From Flaccisagitta enflata (taxonomy: Eukaryota > Chaetognatha > Sagittoidea > Aphragmophora), in the NCBI GenBank assembly GCA_965153355.1, contig OZ231128.1, positions 16,554,001 through 16,618,000 of the forward strand: DNA of 64,000 nucleotides, read 5' to 3'. Made by a program: the position numbers and the translations under genes. The first letter of the stretch is position 1; the number at the start of each line of letters is the position of its first letter. The notes beneath the pieces were generated by a model. The model saw nothing but the letters and a program-made list of their open reading frames with translations. It ran no database searches and had not been told where the DNA came from. Positions 31,204 to 43,479 of the stretch are shown here, piece after piece.

Positions 31204-31547
31204 TTTAGTCGGGTGCACGCGACTCTACAACCCGCTTTGTCCGTCGGTCGGTTGGTCGGTCACACTTTACTTTTTTTATCACTTTTATTTCTTTAAGTCA
31301 TTTTTAGTCATTCTAAGTAATTTTAAGGCATTCTTAGTCATTCTAAGTCATTTTAAGTCATTTTAGGTCATTCTAAGTCATTTTTGGTCATTAGGTCATT
31401 TTGTCATTTCAAGTCCTTTTTAAGGTAATTATAAGTCATTCTCAGGCATTCTAAGTCGTTCTGAGTCGTTCAAAGTCATTTTAAGTCATTCTAAGTCATT
31501 TTTAATCTGTAAGTCTCGCACGCGACTTATAGGTGTTGGCCTTGTTT
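31204..31547 (-). mobile_element. Family A element
   Basis: Reverse copy with TTTAGTCGGGTGCACGCGAC, GTCGGTC repeats and a tandem TAAGTCATTT core, ending GGTGTTGGCCTTGTTT. Confidence 0.8.
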
Positions 31548-31591
31548 CTTAACGGCCCTAACCCCACTCCCACTCGTAACCCATCATGTTA

Positions 31592-31996
31592 CTACGCGAA
31601 TAAAAAAAAAAGCCGCACCCTCTTGTAGCTGAGTGGAAGAGACAAAAAAAATTATGTCATAATTTTTTTGTTCATCTGATTTTAAAGATTTTTTCTTTCA
31701 TTCTAGATCAATCCCAGGTCTGTATCTCAAACTGTTTAGAAGTTAGAGCTTGTCAAAGGGAACCTCTATTTTGGAAAAATACACATTTTTTAATAGGATT
31801 GCAAAACTGAAAATGACAATGTTTTTACTCTTTTTTATGCCATTTCTAAACAAATAAAGCTAGAAATACTGGATTGGAGATAAATGAAAAATCTCTTTAA
31901 GAGCTTTAAAATAGTCTAAGATTTTACTTAATTATTTTAAAATTCAATATGATGAGTTGCCATTTAAAAGTGCGGCTTTTTTATTGATTCGCGTAG
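31592..31996. mobile_element. MITE, 405 bp, TA target site
   Basis: Inverted ends CTACGCGAAT…AAAAAAGCCGCAC, with TA at 31590-31591 and 31997-31998. Homologous to 35596-36004. Confidence 0.82.
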
Positions 31997-32582
31997 TAGT
32001 AATGTCGTTTCACCGAATGAGAGATGTTAAAAACTCACATCTGTGCTCATTATTCGAATCCCAAAAGGCGATAATGCGGTGAGAATTGTGACGCAGATTC
32101 ATCGGTTAATTGCAACGTTAATCGCAACGTTAATTGCAACGTTAATTGCAACGTTAATCGCAGCGGTATTCAATAAACGCTTATTTTGTCTTTTTTGTCA
32201 ATTTTTCATTCTGTCATTTTAGTCCTGGCTGCTAAAGGAATAAAAATAAAGTCATCGGCGATTCTGCAGCAAAGCCTGAAAATTTGCATACGGGTTCAGT
32301 TTTTGATGCTGAACAAGACTAGGATTGGTGCATGTCTGAATTTTTTTTGGACCTACCTAAAAAATGCATTTTTTCTCAAAAAAAAAATTCAAAATAGCGC
32401 CAACGCCAAACCGTTCAACGGATCATCATAAAAATTTAGCTGAAGCAAAATATAAGTTTTTTTTACTTCCATACCAAATTTTATCAAAATCTGTTCACTA
32501 GAAGCGGAGTTATGGCTGTTTAAAGTCTGGGTACGTTTTTCAAAAAAACGCTATATTTGGTTTTTGGCCAAAAAAAATTGAA

Positions 32583-32827
32583 ACAAGGTCAGTTGACCTA
32601 AGTCGCGTGCATTGGCATTTTCACGAAAGGTTGGACAGTCAGACAGGCTGTAATTATCAAAGTGACCTCTGAAGTAGCAGTCTCTATCACCCAGTGTCCC
32701 CTCTGATGTTCAAAAATGTAAAAAAAAAAAAATAAAAGAAATGCCTTTTAAATGACTTTGTGACAGACGCACGAACAGACGGACAGACCAAAAAGTGGCT
32801 TGGAGAGTCGCGTAGAATGCGACTAAA
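32583..32827 (+). mobile_element. Family A element (left tip of composite block)
   Basis: ACAAGGTCAGTTGACC… to GCGTAGAATGCGACTAAAAA. Its left tip abuts the left arm of the large inverted repeat. Confidence 0.75.
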
Positions 32828-32835
32828 AAAAAGTA

Positions 32836-32836
<1 letters not shown>

Positions 32837-32889
<53 letters not shown>
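32837..32889. repeat. (GA)n
   Basis: Pure dinucleotide array directly after a family A tip. Confidence 0.9.
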
Positions 32890-32893
<4 letters not shown>

Positions 32894-33212
32894 TGAGGAG
32901 GACCACAAAAATATATGTTTGTCAAAAATTTCTAATTTGCATAAAGTAGCACAAATTAAAACGCCGCTTATGCCAAGTAACCATATCATGACAAGTATAC
33001 CAGTAATGGCGGCTGTCGCTGTGAGGAAAAAAGTCGTAAGTATTGATCACTTTTTACTAAGCTTTTGGCTTCAGTCACTGCCAATTTTTTTACTTGTTAG
33101 ATCAAATCAAGAGCGATTGTATATATTGATTACACTGTTTATCAAAGAAAATAGAACTTGAGCCAAATTAGCTAAAACTCAATCATATAACCAGCAATGC
33201 TCACTGATATGC

Positions 33213-34628
33213 TTTTTGGGCAGTGGCCCCGAAGGGCCCGATGACCTATGCTTTCATACAGGGAGAAATTTTCTCCTCCTCTTTTTGGGCAGCGGCCCCA
33301 AAGGGCCGATGTCCTGTGGGACACAGGGGGGAATTTCCAGACGTCCGTCCGTCCTTCCGTCCTTCCGTCCTTCCGTCCCCCCCCCCTTGCCCATCGAGGC
33401 CTCAAAACCTCACTTTTAGCCCTGATTTAGGCCCTCAAACCAGCCCTCCAGGCCTCAAATCACCTCTCTAGGCATCAAATCAGCTCTCCAGGCCTCAAAT
33501 CTGCTCTCCAGGTCTCAAATCTGCTCTCCAGACCTCAAATCAGCGTTCCAAGCCTCAAATCAGCCCTCCAGGCCTCAAATCTGCCCCTAAGGCCTCAAGC
33601 CTGCCCCCAGACCTCACATCTTATCTTCAGGCCTAATATCTTCTCTCCAGACCTCAAATCCCGCTTCAATTACTTCTTAGGCCTGAAATATTCCCCCTCA
33701 GGACGTCTGGAAATTCTCCCCTGTGTCCTACAGGACATTGGCCCTTTGGGGCCGCTGCCCTGCTCTCACTCCACTACCTCACTTGATCACTCCAAGCAGG
33801 GCATCGGGTACCGCTGACCATGTGCGATCCTTGGATGACTAGTCAGCTCTTTATTCTTCTCCTCCTTCTCCTCCTTCTTCTCCGTCCCCCCCCCCCTGGC
33901 TTCGAAGCTCAAATCGCAGCCTCAAGCCCAAATCACAGTCTCGAGCTTGAATCCCAGGCTCAGGGCTCAAATTCCAACCTTATGGCTTAAATCCCAGCTT
34001 CATTGCTCATATTCCAATCTTTTGGCTCAAATCCCAGCCTTATGACTCAAATTACAGCCTAGCATAGGTCATCGGTTTCTTCGTGGCCTGCTGACCTCTC
34101 AAATCCTCCTCCTCTTCCTCCTTCTTCTCCTCCCTCTTGAGGCTCAAATCCCAGTCTAGAGGCCCATATCCTAGCCTCAAGGTTCACATCCCAGCCTCAA
34201 GGCTCAAATCCCAGCCTAAAGCCTCAAATCCCAGCCTCAAGTCTCAAATCCCAGCCTCAAGTCTCAAATCACAGCCTCGAGGCTCAAATAACAGTCTCAT
34301 GGCTCAAATCACAGCCTGGAGACTCAAATTCCAGCCTCGAGGCTCATATCCCAGCCTAAGGCCTCAAATCCATGCCTCAAGCCTCAAATCCCAGCCTTGA
34401 GGCTCAAATTACAGCCTCAAGGCTCAAATCACAGCCTCATGGCTCAAATCACAGCCTTGAGGCTCAAATCCCATTATTGATGCTCAAATTCAATCCTAGA
34501 GCTTCAAAACTCACTAAGCATAGGTCATCGGCCCCTTTGGGGCCGCTGCCCCTGTCACCATCACACACCCACATATACTCACAGAGGGGCAACGGGTACC
34601 GCTGACCATCTAATGCTTTTGCGACTAT
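33213..34628 (+). mobile_element. Family B element, long, carrying a nested copy
   Basis: TTTTTGGGCAGTGGCCCCGA to ATGCTTTTGCGACTATTA. It holds several minisatellite blocks of the type GAGGCTCAAATCCCAGCCTC. It interrupts the 0.85-kb repeat, whose copy at 49.65 kb lacks it. Confidence 0.82.
33282..33841 (+). mobile_element. Family B subtype 2 copy nested in the previous one
   Basis: TTTTTGGGCAGCGGCCCC, then GATGTCCTGTGGGACACAG. Core AGGCCTCAAATCAGCCCTCC. It ends GGACGTCTGGAAATTC … GGGGCCGCTGCCCTGC … CCTTGGATGACTAG. Confidence 0.75.
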
Positions 34629-34829
34629 TAATATTTGCATGCTCAGTTAAAATATTTATTCACTTATCTTATCTAAAATCAGAAAAAAAGACTGAGCTGA
34701 ATAAGTTGAATGAACTAGAATACTTAAAAACATACTCAAAAATAAACAACTCTGCTCACTGACATGCTTTCTTATATCTGTTTAAACATGTGTCAAAATA
34801 TTCATTCATTTATTGCATTTAAAATCAGA

Positions 34830-34945
34830 AAAACAAGGCCAAGTAGGCCAATAAGGTGCGACGTGTGGTTCCTCAAATGAATGCGTTACCAACCAACCAA
34901 CCAACAAACGGGCACAGCCAGTTATACAGGTGCTTTGTTGCATTT
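34830..34945 (+). mobile_element. Family A, variant with GGTGC hairpin
   Basis: ACAAGGCCAAGTAGGCC … AATAAGGTGCGACG … GGTGCTTTGTTGC. It interrupts the 0.85-kb repeat. It is related to the copy at 45098-45232. Confidence 0.7.
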
Positions 34946-35595
34946 AAAAAGACTGAGCTAAATGAGCTAGACTTCTCAAAAATACCCTCACAGATAAGCA
35001 GCTATGCTCATAAACATGTTTTCTTGTATTTGCATGCTCAAACAAATACAAATACATTCCTTTATTAATCCTACATAAAATCATAAAAAATCAAATTTTT
35101 TGTAAATAAATCTTTAAAAAATTGTAACACAAAAAATATTTGTCGTAGAGCATTCTGCTTAGCGCCAAATGAAAGAGAATTATTAAGTTTACTTAGCCTA
35201 TCAATTACGTCCAAGGGTGCTATCAACCGGATGAGTTCCTGAACTTCCTAATAAGAAAATGAAAACCATATTTCTCTCGGATATGTCAAAAAGTCGAAGA
35301 CTGACTTCGACTTTTTTGCCAATTACAAGCCCAACCATCGATAACACACGACGAACTCGTAATTATTGTCACATCAAGTGTTCTCTGTCAATTTCTGTAT
35401 GAAAACTTCTTATATCTCATTAGATAAGTGTTGGGTGTGGGGTGCATGACTTGTTCAACATTCGATACATTCCGGAATACCTTCTCGTCACCATCAAACT
35501 GCAGACATCGCCATATCGCTTCAGTCCTCCATACAGTCGCAGAGTGGTACAGTCTTACCCAAAAATCGTGGGAGAAAGACAGACAGACAGGAGTA

Positions 35596-36004
35596 CTACT
35601 CGACTCAAAAAAAAAGCCGCACCCTATTTTGAGTTGATGTATAAGAAAAAAAATTATTTGAAAATTTTTCTGTTAAAGTGATTTGAAAGATTTTTGAATT
35701 TTCTTTCATTCTAGACCAATCCCAGATCTGTATCTCAAACGGTTTAGGAGCTAGAGCTCTGCAAAGAAAAGCACTATTTTAGTAAAATGCACTTTTTTCA
35801 TAGGGATTGCGAAACTGAAATAGGCAACATTTTTACTCAAACTAATGCCATTTCTAAACGAAAAAAGATAGCAATACCAGATTGGCGCCAAATGAAAGAT
35901 CTTTTCAAGAGCTTTCTAATGGTCTAAGATTTTGATTAGTTTTTTTGAAATTTAGTATGACAATTTGTCATTTAAAAGTGCGGCTTTTTTATTGAGTCGA
36001 GTAG
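35596..36004. mobile_element. MITE, 409 bp, TA target site
   Basis: Inverted ends CTACTCGACTC…AAAAAAGCCGCAC, with TA at 35594-35595 and 36005-36006. The interior aligns with the 31.6-kb copy (CCAATCCCAGATCTGTATCT; GCCATTTCTAAACGAA). Confidence 0.82.
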
Positions 36005-36006
36005 TA

Positions 36007-36669
36007 GAGACAGATCTATCCCAGAAAGAAAAACAGGCGAATTGACATAACGGCAGACAGGCAAATAGGTGGGTAGAAAGGGAGGAACAAAGAGACGCAG
36101 TGAGGGACAAATCAAAGCGGTATAAAAACAGATTTACACAATTGTGAACGAATATTACCTCTTTTGACGAGATTCAAGAGCGAACATATTTTTGGATACA
36201 GTACTGTTAGTGTTAATACTTACGACACATTTTGAAATTCCAGAGCATAAATACATACTGTGCATGGCAGAGAAGTCACGATACTATCGCCTGGAAGATT
36301 AATCGGGTCGATTTTCTATATTTCTAATTAATCTTCTTGACTCACCAAAGGACAAATGTATCGGGTCGATTTTTTTTTTGGCACAAAGGAAGCTAGCAAA
36401 AATTTAGAAATGAGATTTATCTCTGATTTAAAATAATAAAAAAGCTGGTAAAACCGAATTCTGTTAATGTTAAATAAATAAAAATGGAATAATGAATGAA
36501 TTGAAAAAAATTAAAGAAATTATTTGTTTAAAAATGAAAATGTGCAGAAAACTATGGAATTGAGGCGAGAAAATTCGAGTTAAGCTTCACGGGGCTTGCT
36601 TACACCCTCCTCAGATTGTTATGCATAAAGAGCAACTTTGTAAATCGTAAATGCACATCTTCGCGTTTT
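36007..36669. other. AT-rich spacer
   Basis: ATCGGGTCGATTTT occurs at about 36303 and 36361 as a short duplication. No gene seen. Confidence 0.5.
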
Positions 36670-37080
36670 TAACTGAAGCGTGACGGCCCAGCAGATGGAC
36701 CAACGGATGGACGGACAAAGCCTCTGATTCAGATAACTGTCATCAACTAAAAAAACAAACAAGCGCGCTCAATGTTGCCTTGTTCAATCAAAAAAAAACT
36801 AAGATAGACAAAGTAATATATACAATACCTTGGGCTTTCAGCAGAGTTTTCTTTCACTTCCAATGAGTGCTTATTTACTCTTTTTAGTTGCGAACACGCA
36901 ACTCTATAAGAGGCTTTCTCCATCTGCAGGTCCATTGGTCCATTGGTCCGTCTGTCCATTTGTCCATCTGTCTGCACGTCCATCCATCCATCTGTCTGTC
37001 CATCCAACCATCTGTCCGTCCATCCATCCGTCCATCCGTCCGTCCATCCCTCCGTCATGGTGATAGTTGAAACGTGGGAA
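36670..37080. mobile_element. Family A fragments in opposite orientations
   Basis: A 3' part at about 36670-36757 (ACCAACGGATGGACGGAC, ATCAACTAAAAAAAC) and a reverse 5' part at about 36880-37065 (TTTTTAGTTGCGAACACGCA then (GTCCATCC)n). The second has a compensated stem, TTGCG with CGCAA. Confidence 0.6.
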
Positions 37081-37945
37081 AATGAGCTTTTCGATACTTT
37101 GTGGATGTTTGAGTGTTGGAGGCGGGTTGGGGTATGGATGGGGGTGGGATGCCCCTGCCCACCCATCTGCAACAATATTGTTTTTCTTCTACAAAGCAAA
37201 GGTAAAAATTCCAAATGTTTTATCTTGTGATACCGAGTGGTTTCTAAAACATGTTGCTGTGACAGTGAACAGCATTTCGATATGGGAAGAGGGCTAACTG
37301 GCAAAAAATCGACCTGAGGTCGATACTGAGTCGATACTTTTCTTGGAATCGACCATGATTCGATCGACCTGGTCGATTCTGTAAAGAAAAAGATCGTGAC
37401 ACCTCTGGTGCATGGTGTGGTCAAACCATTTACGTTGAGTGACGCGACAGAACGTGATTTTGACTCGAACATTGAAAGCTTGCAAGGCTTTCATCCTTTG
37501 TAAATTGGAGAATTCTGGCCTCCTTTTGTAAGGGCAATGTTGTTTCAACTTTAATATGATAAAACAGCGTGCAATTGCATGTTTATCTTATGTGTAAAAG
37601 AAAAACACCATGAAATTATGAGATCTACCCTCATGCTACACCCCATATTTGTGAGGAGAAAGAGCACGATAAAACTCCTATAATTACCATGTAGAATGAA
37701 AGTGTGGCACAGAGGTAGTTCTTCTTGCTTTAAAGTCCCTTGATTTGAAATTGAGTCTCAGTGAGACATCTGAAACACATGTTTGTTCGAGTGTCGGAGC
37801 CAAAATCTTGATCTATCGAGTCCCCCAAAAAGAAGATATATGTTACGTATATATCCACAGTCTGACAGTGATACAGATTTCATCACTTAACTAAGGAATT
37901 ACAATAATAATGATGCTGAAAGAAATGAGTTGAAAATCCAAATAA
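37081..37945. other. Spacer with a conserved 65-bp segment
   Basis: 37465-37530 repeats the segment at 8.5 kb. A TCGA-rich patch with partial palindromes (TCGACCTGAGGTCGA, GATTCGATCGACC) lies at 37308-37380. A minus frame at 37294-37548 is open over the conserved part. Confidence 0.5.
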
Positions 37946-39353
37946 AACAAGGCCAACACCTTTAAGTCGCGTGCTGGACAAAAACAACTGAACTGACCTG
38001 ACTCCTTATTGTATCTTTTTATCAAAAATCAGATTTAAACCAGAATTAAACCAGAATCAAACCACACCTAAATCACACCTAAACCAGACTTAAACCAGAC
38101 CTATACCATTCATAAACCAGACATAAACCAGACATAAACCAGGCATAAACCAGACATATACCAGACATATACCAGACTTAAGCCAGACTTAAGCCAAACT
38201 TAAGCCAGACTTAAGCCAGACTTAAACCAGACTTAAACCAGACTTAAACCAGACTTAAACCAGACTTAAACCAGACTTAAAACGACCTAAACCAGACTTA
38301 AACCAGACTTAAACCAGACTTAAACCAGACTTAAACCAGACTTAAACCAGACTTAAACCAAACTTAAACCAGACTTAAACCAGACTTAAACCAGACTTAA
38401 ACCAGACTTAAACCAGACTTAAACCAGACTTAAACCAGTCTCAAACCAGACTTAAACCAGACTTAAACCAGACTTAAACCAGACTTAAACCATACTTAAA
38501 CCAGACTTAAACCAGGCGTAAACCACAAGTAAACCAGACGTAAACCAGACGTAAACCAGACTTAAACCAGACTTTAACCAGACTTAAACCAGACTTAAAC
38601 CGGACTTAAACCAGACTTAAACCAGACATAAACCAGACTTAAACCAGACTTTAAATGACTTATAATTACACAGACTTAAAACGACCTAAACCAGACTTAA
38701 ACCAGACTTAAACCAGACTTAAACCAGACTTTAACCAGACTTAAACCGGACTTAAACCAGTCTTAAACCAGACTTAAACCAGACTTAAACCAGACATAAA
38801 CCAGACCCAAACCAGACCCAAACCAGACTTAAAACCAGACTTAAACCAGACTTAAACCAGACTTAAACCAGACTTAAACCAGACTTAAACCAGACATAAA
38901 CCAGACTTAAACCAGACTTTAAATGACTTAGAATTACTCAGAATGACTTAAAATGAATTGAGATGACTTGAAGTATCTTAAAATGGTGTAAAATGACAAA
39001 AAATGACAAAAAATGACTTAGAAAAAAATGACTTAGAATGACTTAAAATGACTTAGAATGACTTAGAATGACTTATTATGACTTTGAATGACTTAAAATG
39101 ACCTAAAATTACTCAAAAAGACATAAAACAACAAAAACTTCAAAAGTCAAAAAATGACTTAGAGTGACTTAGAATGACTTAGAATGACTTAGAATGACTT
39201 AAAATGACTTTTAATAACTTAAAATGACCTAAAATGACTTAAAATAACATAAAACAACAAAAAATAGCTAACGAAAGCTAAGTGTGACCGACCGACCGAC
39301 GGACGGACCGACGGACAGAGTGGGTCATAGAGTCGCGTGCACGCGACTAAAAA
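37946..39353 (+). mobile_element. Family A element with expanded undecamer core (1.4 kb)
   Basis: The left tip ACAAGGCCAACACC and right tip AGTCGCGTGCACGCGACTAA are both present. The core is an array of ACCAGACTTAA units (about 38030-38930) followed by TGACTTAAAA units (about 38935-39250), then CGACCGACGGAC repeats. Confidence 0.82.
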
Positions 39354-41035
39354 TCATTTTTAGACCCCCAAATTTTGCATGGATATTACTTTGACCAATT
39401 GGCACCTACTGAAAAAAACGGATCAAAAAAATATTCAGTTTTGCTCCCGTTATGGCTAAAAAACCAAAAAACTGGATATCAAAATCTACACCCAATTTTC
39501 AAAAAAAAAAATTTTTGTAAAAATAGCCTAATTTTTGATGCCAGCTCCAGGAATCAGTCCTCCATAGGCATAATTACTTGACTGCAAAGTTTTATAATGG
39601 TCCAAAAACAAAAAAACACAAAAAAACGATTTAAAGTCTGAAAATTAGGCGCCCAAAATTTTGCATTTTTGGATACCTTTGGACATTTGGCACCGCTACG
39701 GCCAAACCCTTAGAGCTAGTTGCCCCAAATTTTGCACACAAGTTGACAAGCACCTGGGGCATCTTCATGCAAAATTTTAAAAATATGGCCAAGTTTAGGT
39801 TACATTTTTTGACTAAAAATCCCTAAAAAACACCCAAAAAATGCAAAAAACTGGTTTTTTAGCCATATAGGCCAAACTATGTGTCTCACTATTATTAAAT
39901 TTTGCATTGAAGGACTTGACCTCAACATGTACCTGCATGAAGAATTTTGTTGGCTTGTGATGAACCGTTTTCTCTAAATTCAACTTTGAATTTTTTCAAA
40001 ATTTTGCATTTTCATTTTTGAAATACATTTCTAGTTTTTTCAACCAAGATAGAGTGTGTTTTGATGCACACTATGAGAATTTATTCTTCATAAGCATATT
40101 CACTTGGGTGCAAAATTTTACAATGGTCCAATAACACCAAAAACTTAAAATCACTGCTCAAAATCATGTTATTAGGGGTACAAAATTTTGCATTTTTGGA
40201 CATCTTAGGACACTTTGGCTTGCTACAGCCAAACGCCTTGAGTTAGTGGCCCAAAATTTTGCACACAGCTTGCCAAGCACCAGGGCCATCTTCTTGCAAA
40301 ATTTCAGCTTATACCTCAAATGCTGAGGAGGATTTTTGGCCTAAAAATCCCCAAAAAAGGCCCAAAAAATGCAAAAAAATGGTTTTTTAGCCATATAGGT
40401 CAAAGGATGTGTCACACTATCATAAGATTTTGCATGCCTGGAATTGACCTCAATATGTACCTGCATGAAACCGTTTTCTCAAAATTCAACTTTTGATTTT
40501 TTCAAAATTTTGCATTTTCATTTTTGAAATACATTGCTGATTTTTTCAACCAAGATAGAGTGTATTTTGATGCACATTTTGAGAATTTATTCTTCATAAG
40601 CATATTCACTTGGGTGCAAAATTGTACAATGGTCCAATAACTCATAAAAACCTAAAATCACTGCTCAAAATCGTGATATTAGGGGTACAAAATTTTGCAT
40701 TTTTGGACATCTTAGGACATTTTGGCTGGCTACAGCCAAACGCCTTGAGTTAGTGGCCCAAAATTTTGCACACAGCTTGCCAAGCACCAGGGCCATCTTT
40801 TTGCAGAATTTCAGCTTATACATCAAATGCTGAGAAGGATTTTTGGCCTAAAAATCCCCAAAAAAAGCCCAAAAAATGCAAAAAAATGTTTTTTTAGCCA
40901 TATAGGCCAAACGATGTGTCACATTATCATGAAATTTTGCATGCCTGGACTTGACCTCAATATGTACCTGCATGAAAACTTTCATTGGCCTGTGATAAAC
41001 CAATTTTTTCAAAATTCAATTTTGAATTTTTTTCA
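39354..41035. repeat. Tandem 0.51-0.53-kb repeat units (left arm)
   Basis: TTTTTTAGCCATATAGGYC recurs at about 39855, 40383 and 40890. Units contain CAAAATTTTGCA boxes and are the inverse of the right-arm units. The array ends where a family A element begins at 41036. Confidence 0.78.
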
Positions 41036-41260
41036 ACAAGGCCAACACCTATAGGTCACTTGTGAGACTCACAGATTGACTTAGAATGCCTTAGAATGAC
41101 TTGGAATGACTTGATATACCCTAAAATGACTTAAAATCACTTAAAGAAATAAAATTGATAAAAAAAGTAAAAGTGTGACCAACAGACCAACAGACCGACC
41201 AACCGACGGATAGATAGACAGACAAATTGGGGTGTATAGTCGCGTGCACGCAACTAAAAA
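41036..41260 (+). mobile_element. Family A element
   Basis: CAAGGCCAACACC to GTCGCGTGCACGCAACTAA, with TGACTTAGAA units inside. It truncates the left arm of the large inverted repeat. Confidence 0.78.
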
Positions 41261-41269
41261 TTTTGCATT

Positions 41270-41440
41270 TTTAGTCGCATGCACTTGACTATGACCCGCT
41301 CTGTCCATCGGTCTGTCTGTCTGTCCATCGGTAACACTCAATGTGTTCTTGTCATTTTACATCATTTTAAGTCATTTTTCATCAGTCTAAATCATTTCAA
41401 GTCATTTCCAGTTATTTTCACACTTTGTATTTTTTTGTTT
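41270..41440 (-). mobile_element. Family A partial copy
   Basis: TTTTTAGTCGCATGCACTTG with GTCTGTCTGTCC and CATTTTAAGTCATTT units. It lies tip-to-tip with the preceding copy. The other tip was not identified, so the right limit is approximate. Confidence 0.5.
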
Positions 41441-41562
41441 CATTTTGTGAGAGTTGGTAGAAAATAGGATTGGATTTGAACCTCAGGGAATGCGTTTCAA
41501 GATTTGATAGCAACCAACAATTGTAAGAATTACTTTTTTGTCTTACATAGCTCATCTGTCTA

Positions 41563-42157
41563 ACACCCCTCTCAAAATCAAACGAACAGGGAAAAAGATC
41601 AAAATGGAGAGTAAAAATGCATTGAGAGGGCTGAAATTTGACACATAGATAGCTAAAACATAGTATTTTCACAAACCTAGGCCAAATAGGCCATTCGCGC
41701 TAGTTTGTGGCCCTCGTTGTGTGCTATGTCAAAAATGTGGTAAAAGGTTTTGACCGATTTTGACAAGAAATCGTCTAAAGAGGAGACTGCACAAACTTAC
41801 TCATTTTTTCCCATACGAGTGGGGCAAAAACTGCCATTCCCGAGTTGTTAGATAACTACCAAGCAACGATGACGCATTGGGATTACAGGAACAGCCCCAC
41901 GAAGCGGCTGAATCCATTGACAACTATGTTGGTTTCACTGGTTAATTCAGAACTTCCATAAAAAATATAGCAGTATGATATCAATTAAAAGAAGAGATTC
42001 GGAGCCATTGGTTGACATTCTTTTGACAATTTTTTTGTAACCCTGCCGGAAATTACATATTTCAAAGTTACCTTAACGCTCAAACTCTTAATAAGTGATT
42101 TACAAAGCATTTTCAGACTTGTTCTGATCCCAGTTCGCCTAATTTTGAGAGGGGTGT
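41563..42157. mobile_element. MITE, 595 bp, TA target site
   Basis: Terminal inverted repeats ACACCCCTCTCAAAATCA and, inverted, ACACCCCTCTCAAAATTA (17/18), with TA on both sides. Confidence 0.72.
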
Positions 42158-42159
42158 TA

Positions 42160-43479
42160 TTGTGTATGCCCACTGAAATTTAGGCTGAAATTTAGTGCCT
42201 CAAGGCTAGGATTTGAGCATCGCAGCTGGTTTTGAGCTGTTTTTTGAACCTTCAAGTTTTGAGCTGTTTTTTGAACCTTCAAGTTTTGATTGCGACCAAC
42301 AGTTAAAAGAATCACTACATACCATTTTTATTTTTCATAGCTCACAGATATCAGTATTGTATAGAATCAAGTCTTCTTCCTGTCTATGTACCTTGGAGAT
42401 ATTGACAAAGCCCTGGATTGATTTGTTTGCAGTTATATTCACACATGAAGAAATATCAGCTCAAAAAGCAACAATGACAAAGATGATGCATCAAAAGTAT
42501 CTCCTTACTGTTTCTAAAGGAAACACTTATTTCTTTGCTGTAGTAACTGAAACTGATTTTAGTATACACTTTGCCTAAAACAGTATAAACGCACTCCAAA
42601 AACCACAGAAGGAGTACAGCAATTTGTGAAAATCTTAGTAGTGATGATTAAAATTACGAGAGCAATACAGAGAAAAACACAATGATTTCTGATAGACATT
42701 CACTTATTGAAAACATAGACTTAATCTTGTTTATGGCAGAAAAAGAAAACACCTGCTAACACTTTAAAAGTGGAGGTATCATTAACTAGTACCCTGCTAT
42801 TTTACTATGTAACTGGTCTAATGCAACACTGCATCATGTTATTGGGCCCATAAATGATGCAGTTTTACCAAAGACAAAGGTATTACTTAAAATTTAGGAA
42901 TTTATAGATAATAGCTGACAAGAGTTTTCTAGATAGTAAGACTCAGTGAGAGTGTCCCACTGTTTTATTCAGAGTTTTAACCTGATGTTCCTGCTAATTC
43001 ACACAGAAAATCCAAAGTGCTTCTCATCAGAATATTTCATTTGCAATGAGTCATAACTGCACTTACTCTTTGTCTAATCCCTTTTATATTTAAGTCACAT
43101 GCCCAACAATTTGGGACTGGAGGGTAAGTTATCTAACCTTGTTGATTCATTAAAGGTATTTTTTGCCTCCTCTTTAGTGGGCAAATAATCCATCCAATAC
43201 TTTTTGAGACAAGACAACAAAAAAATTCTGCAAAAAAATGTGAAACACAAAAACTGAATATCAACTGACAACCATCAAAACACCAAACCATGAAAAGAAA
43301 TCAAAACAAACAAGGGATCAAAGATATGAAAACAACTCAAGAATAGAAAAAATATCAAAGCAACCAATGAAAAAAGAACATCGAAGAACATCACAACAAA
43401 AAACCAGGTGGAGGTACACCCAATTTGGTTCATCAGGTGACTGAGTGGCCACTCAGAGACAACAAAGACACATGACAAT
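42160..43479. other. Spacer of the large inverted repeat, no clear gene
   Basis: A 27-bp direct repeat (GTTTTGAGCTGTTTTTTGAA) is at about 42230-42285. The rest is AT-rich with many stops. Confidence 0.5.

Larger units (their letters stand above)
32997..35325 (+). repeat. 0.85-kb dispersed repeat, copy 1 (with insertions)
   Basis: Starts ACCAGTAATGGCGGCTGTCG and ends past the near-palindrome AAAAAGTCGAAG…CTTCGACTTTTTT (35289-35318). It is interrupted by a family B element (33213-34628) and a family A variant (34830-34945). Homologous to 49652-50490. An ATG followed by GCGGCTGTCGCTGTGAGG and GTAAGT resembles a small first exon but is part of the repeat. Confidence 0.75.

Noticed and set aside
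33003-33032. ATGGCGGCTGTCGCTGTG…GTAAGT as a first coding exon
   Set aside because: Part of a dispersed repeat also present at 49.66 kb; no downstream coding.
38030-38935. CRISPR-like array
   Set aside because: Units are 11 bp without unique spacers, in a eukaryotic mobile element.
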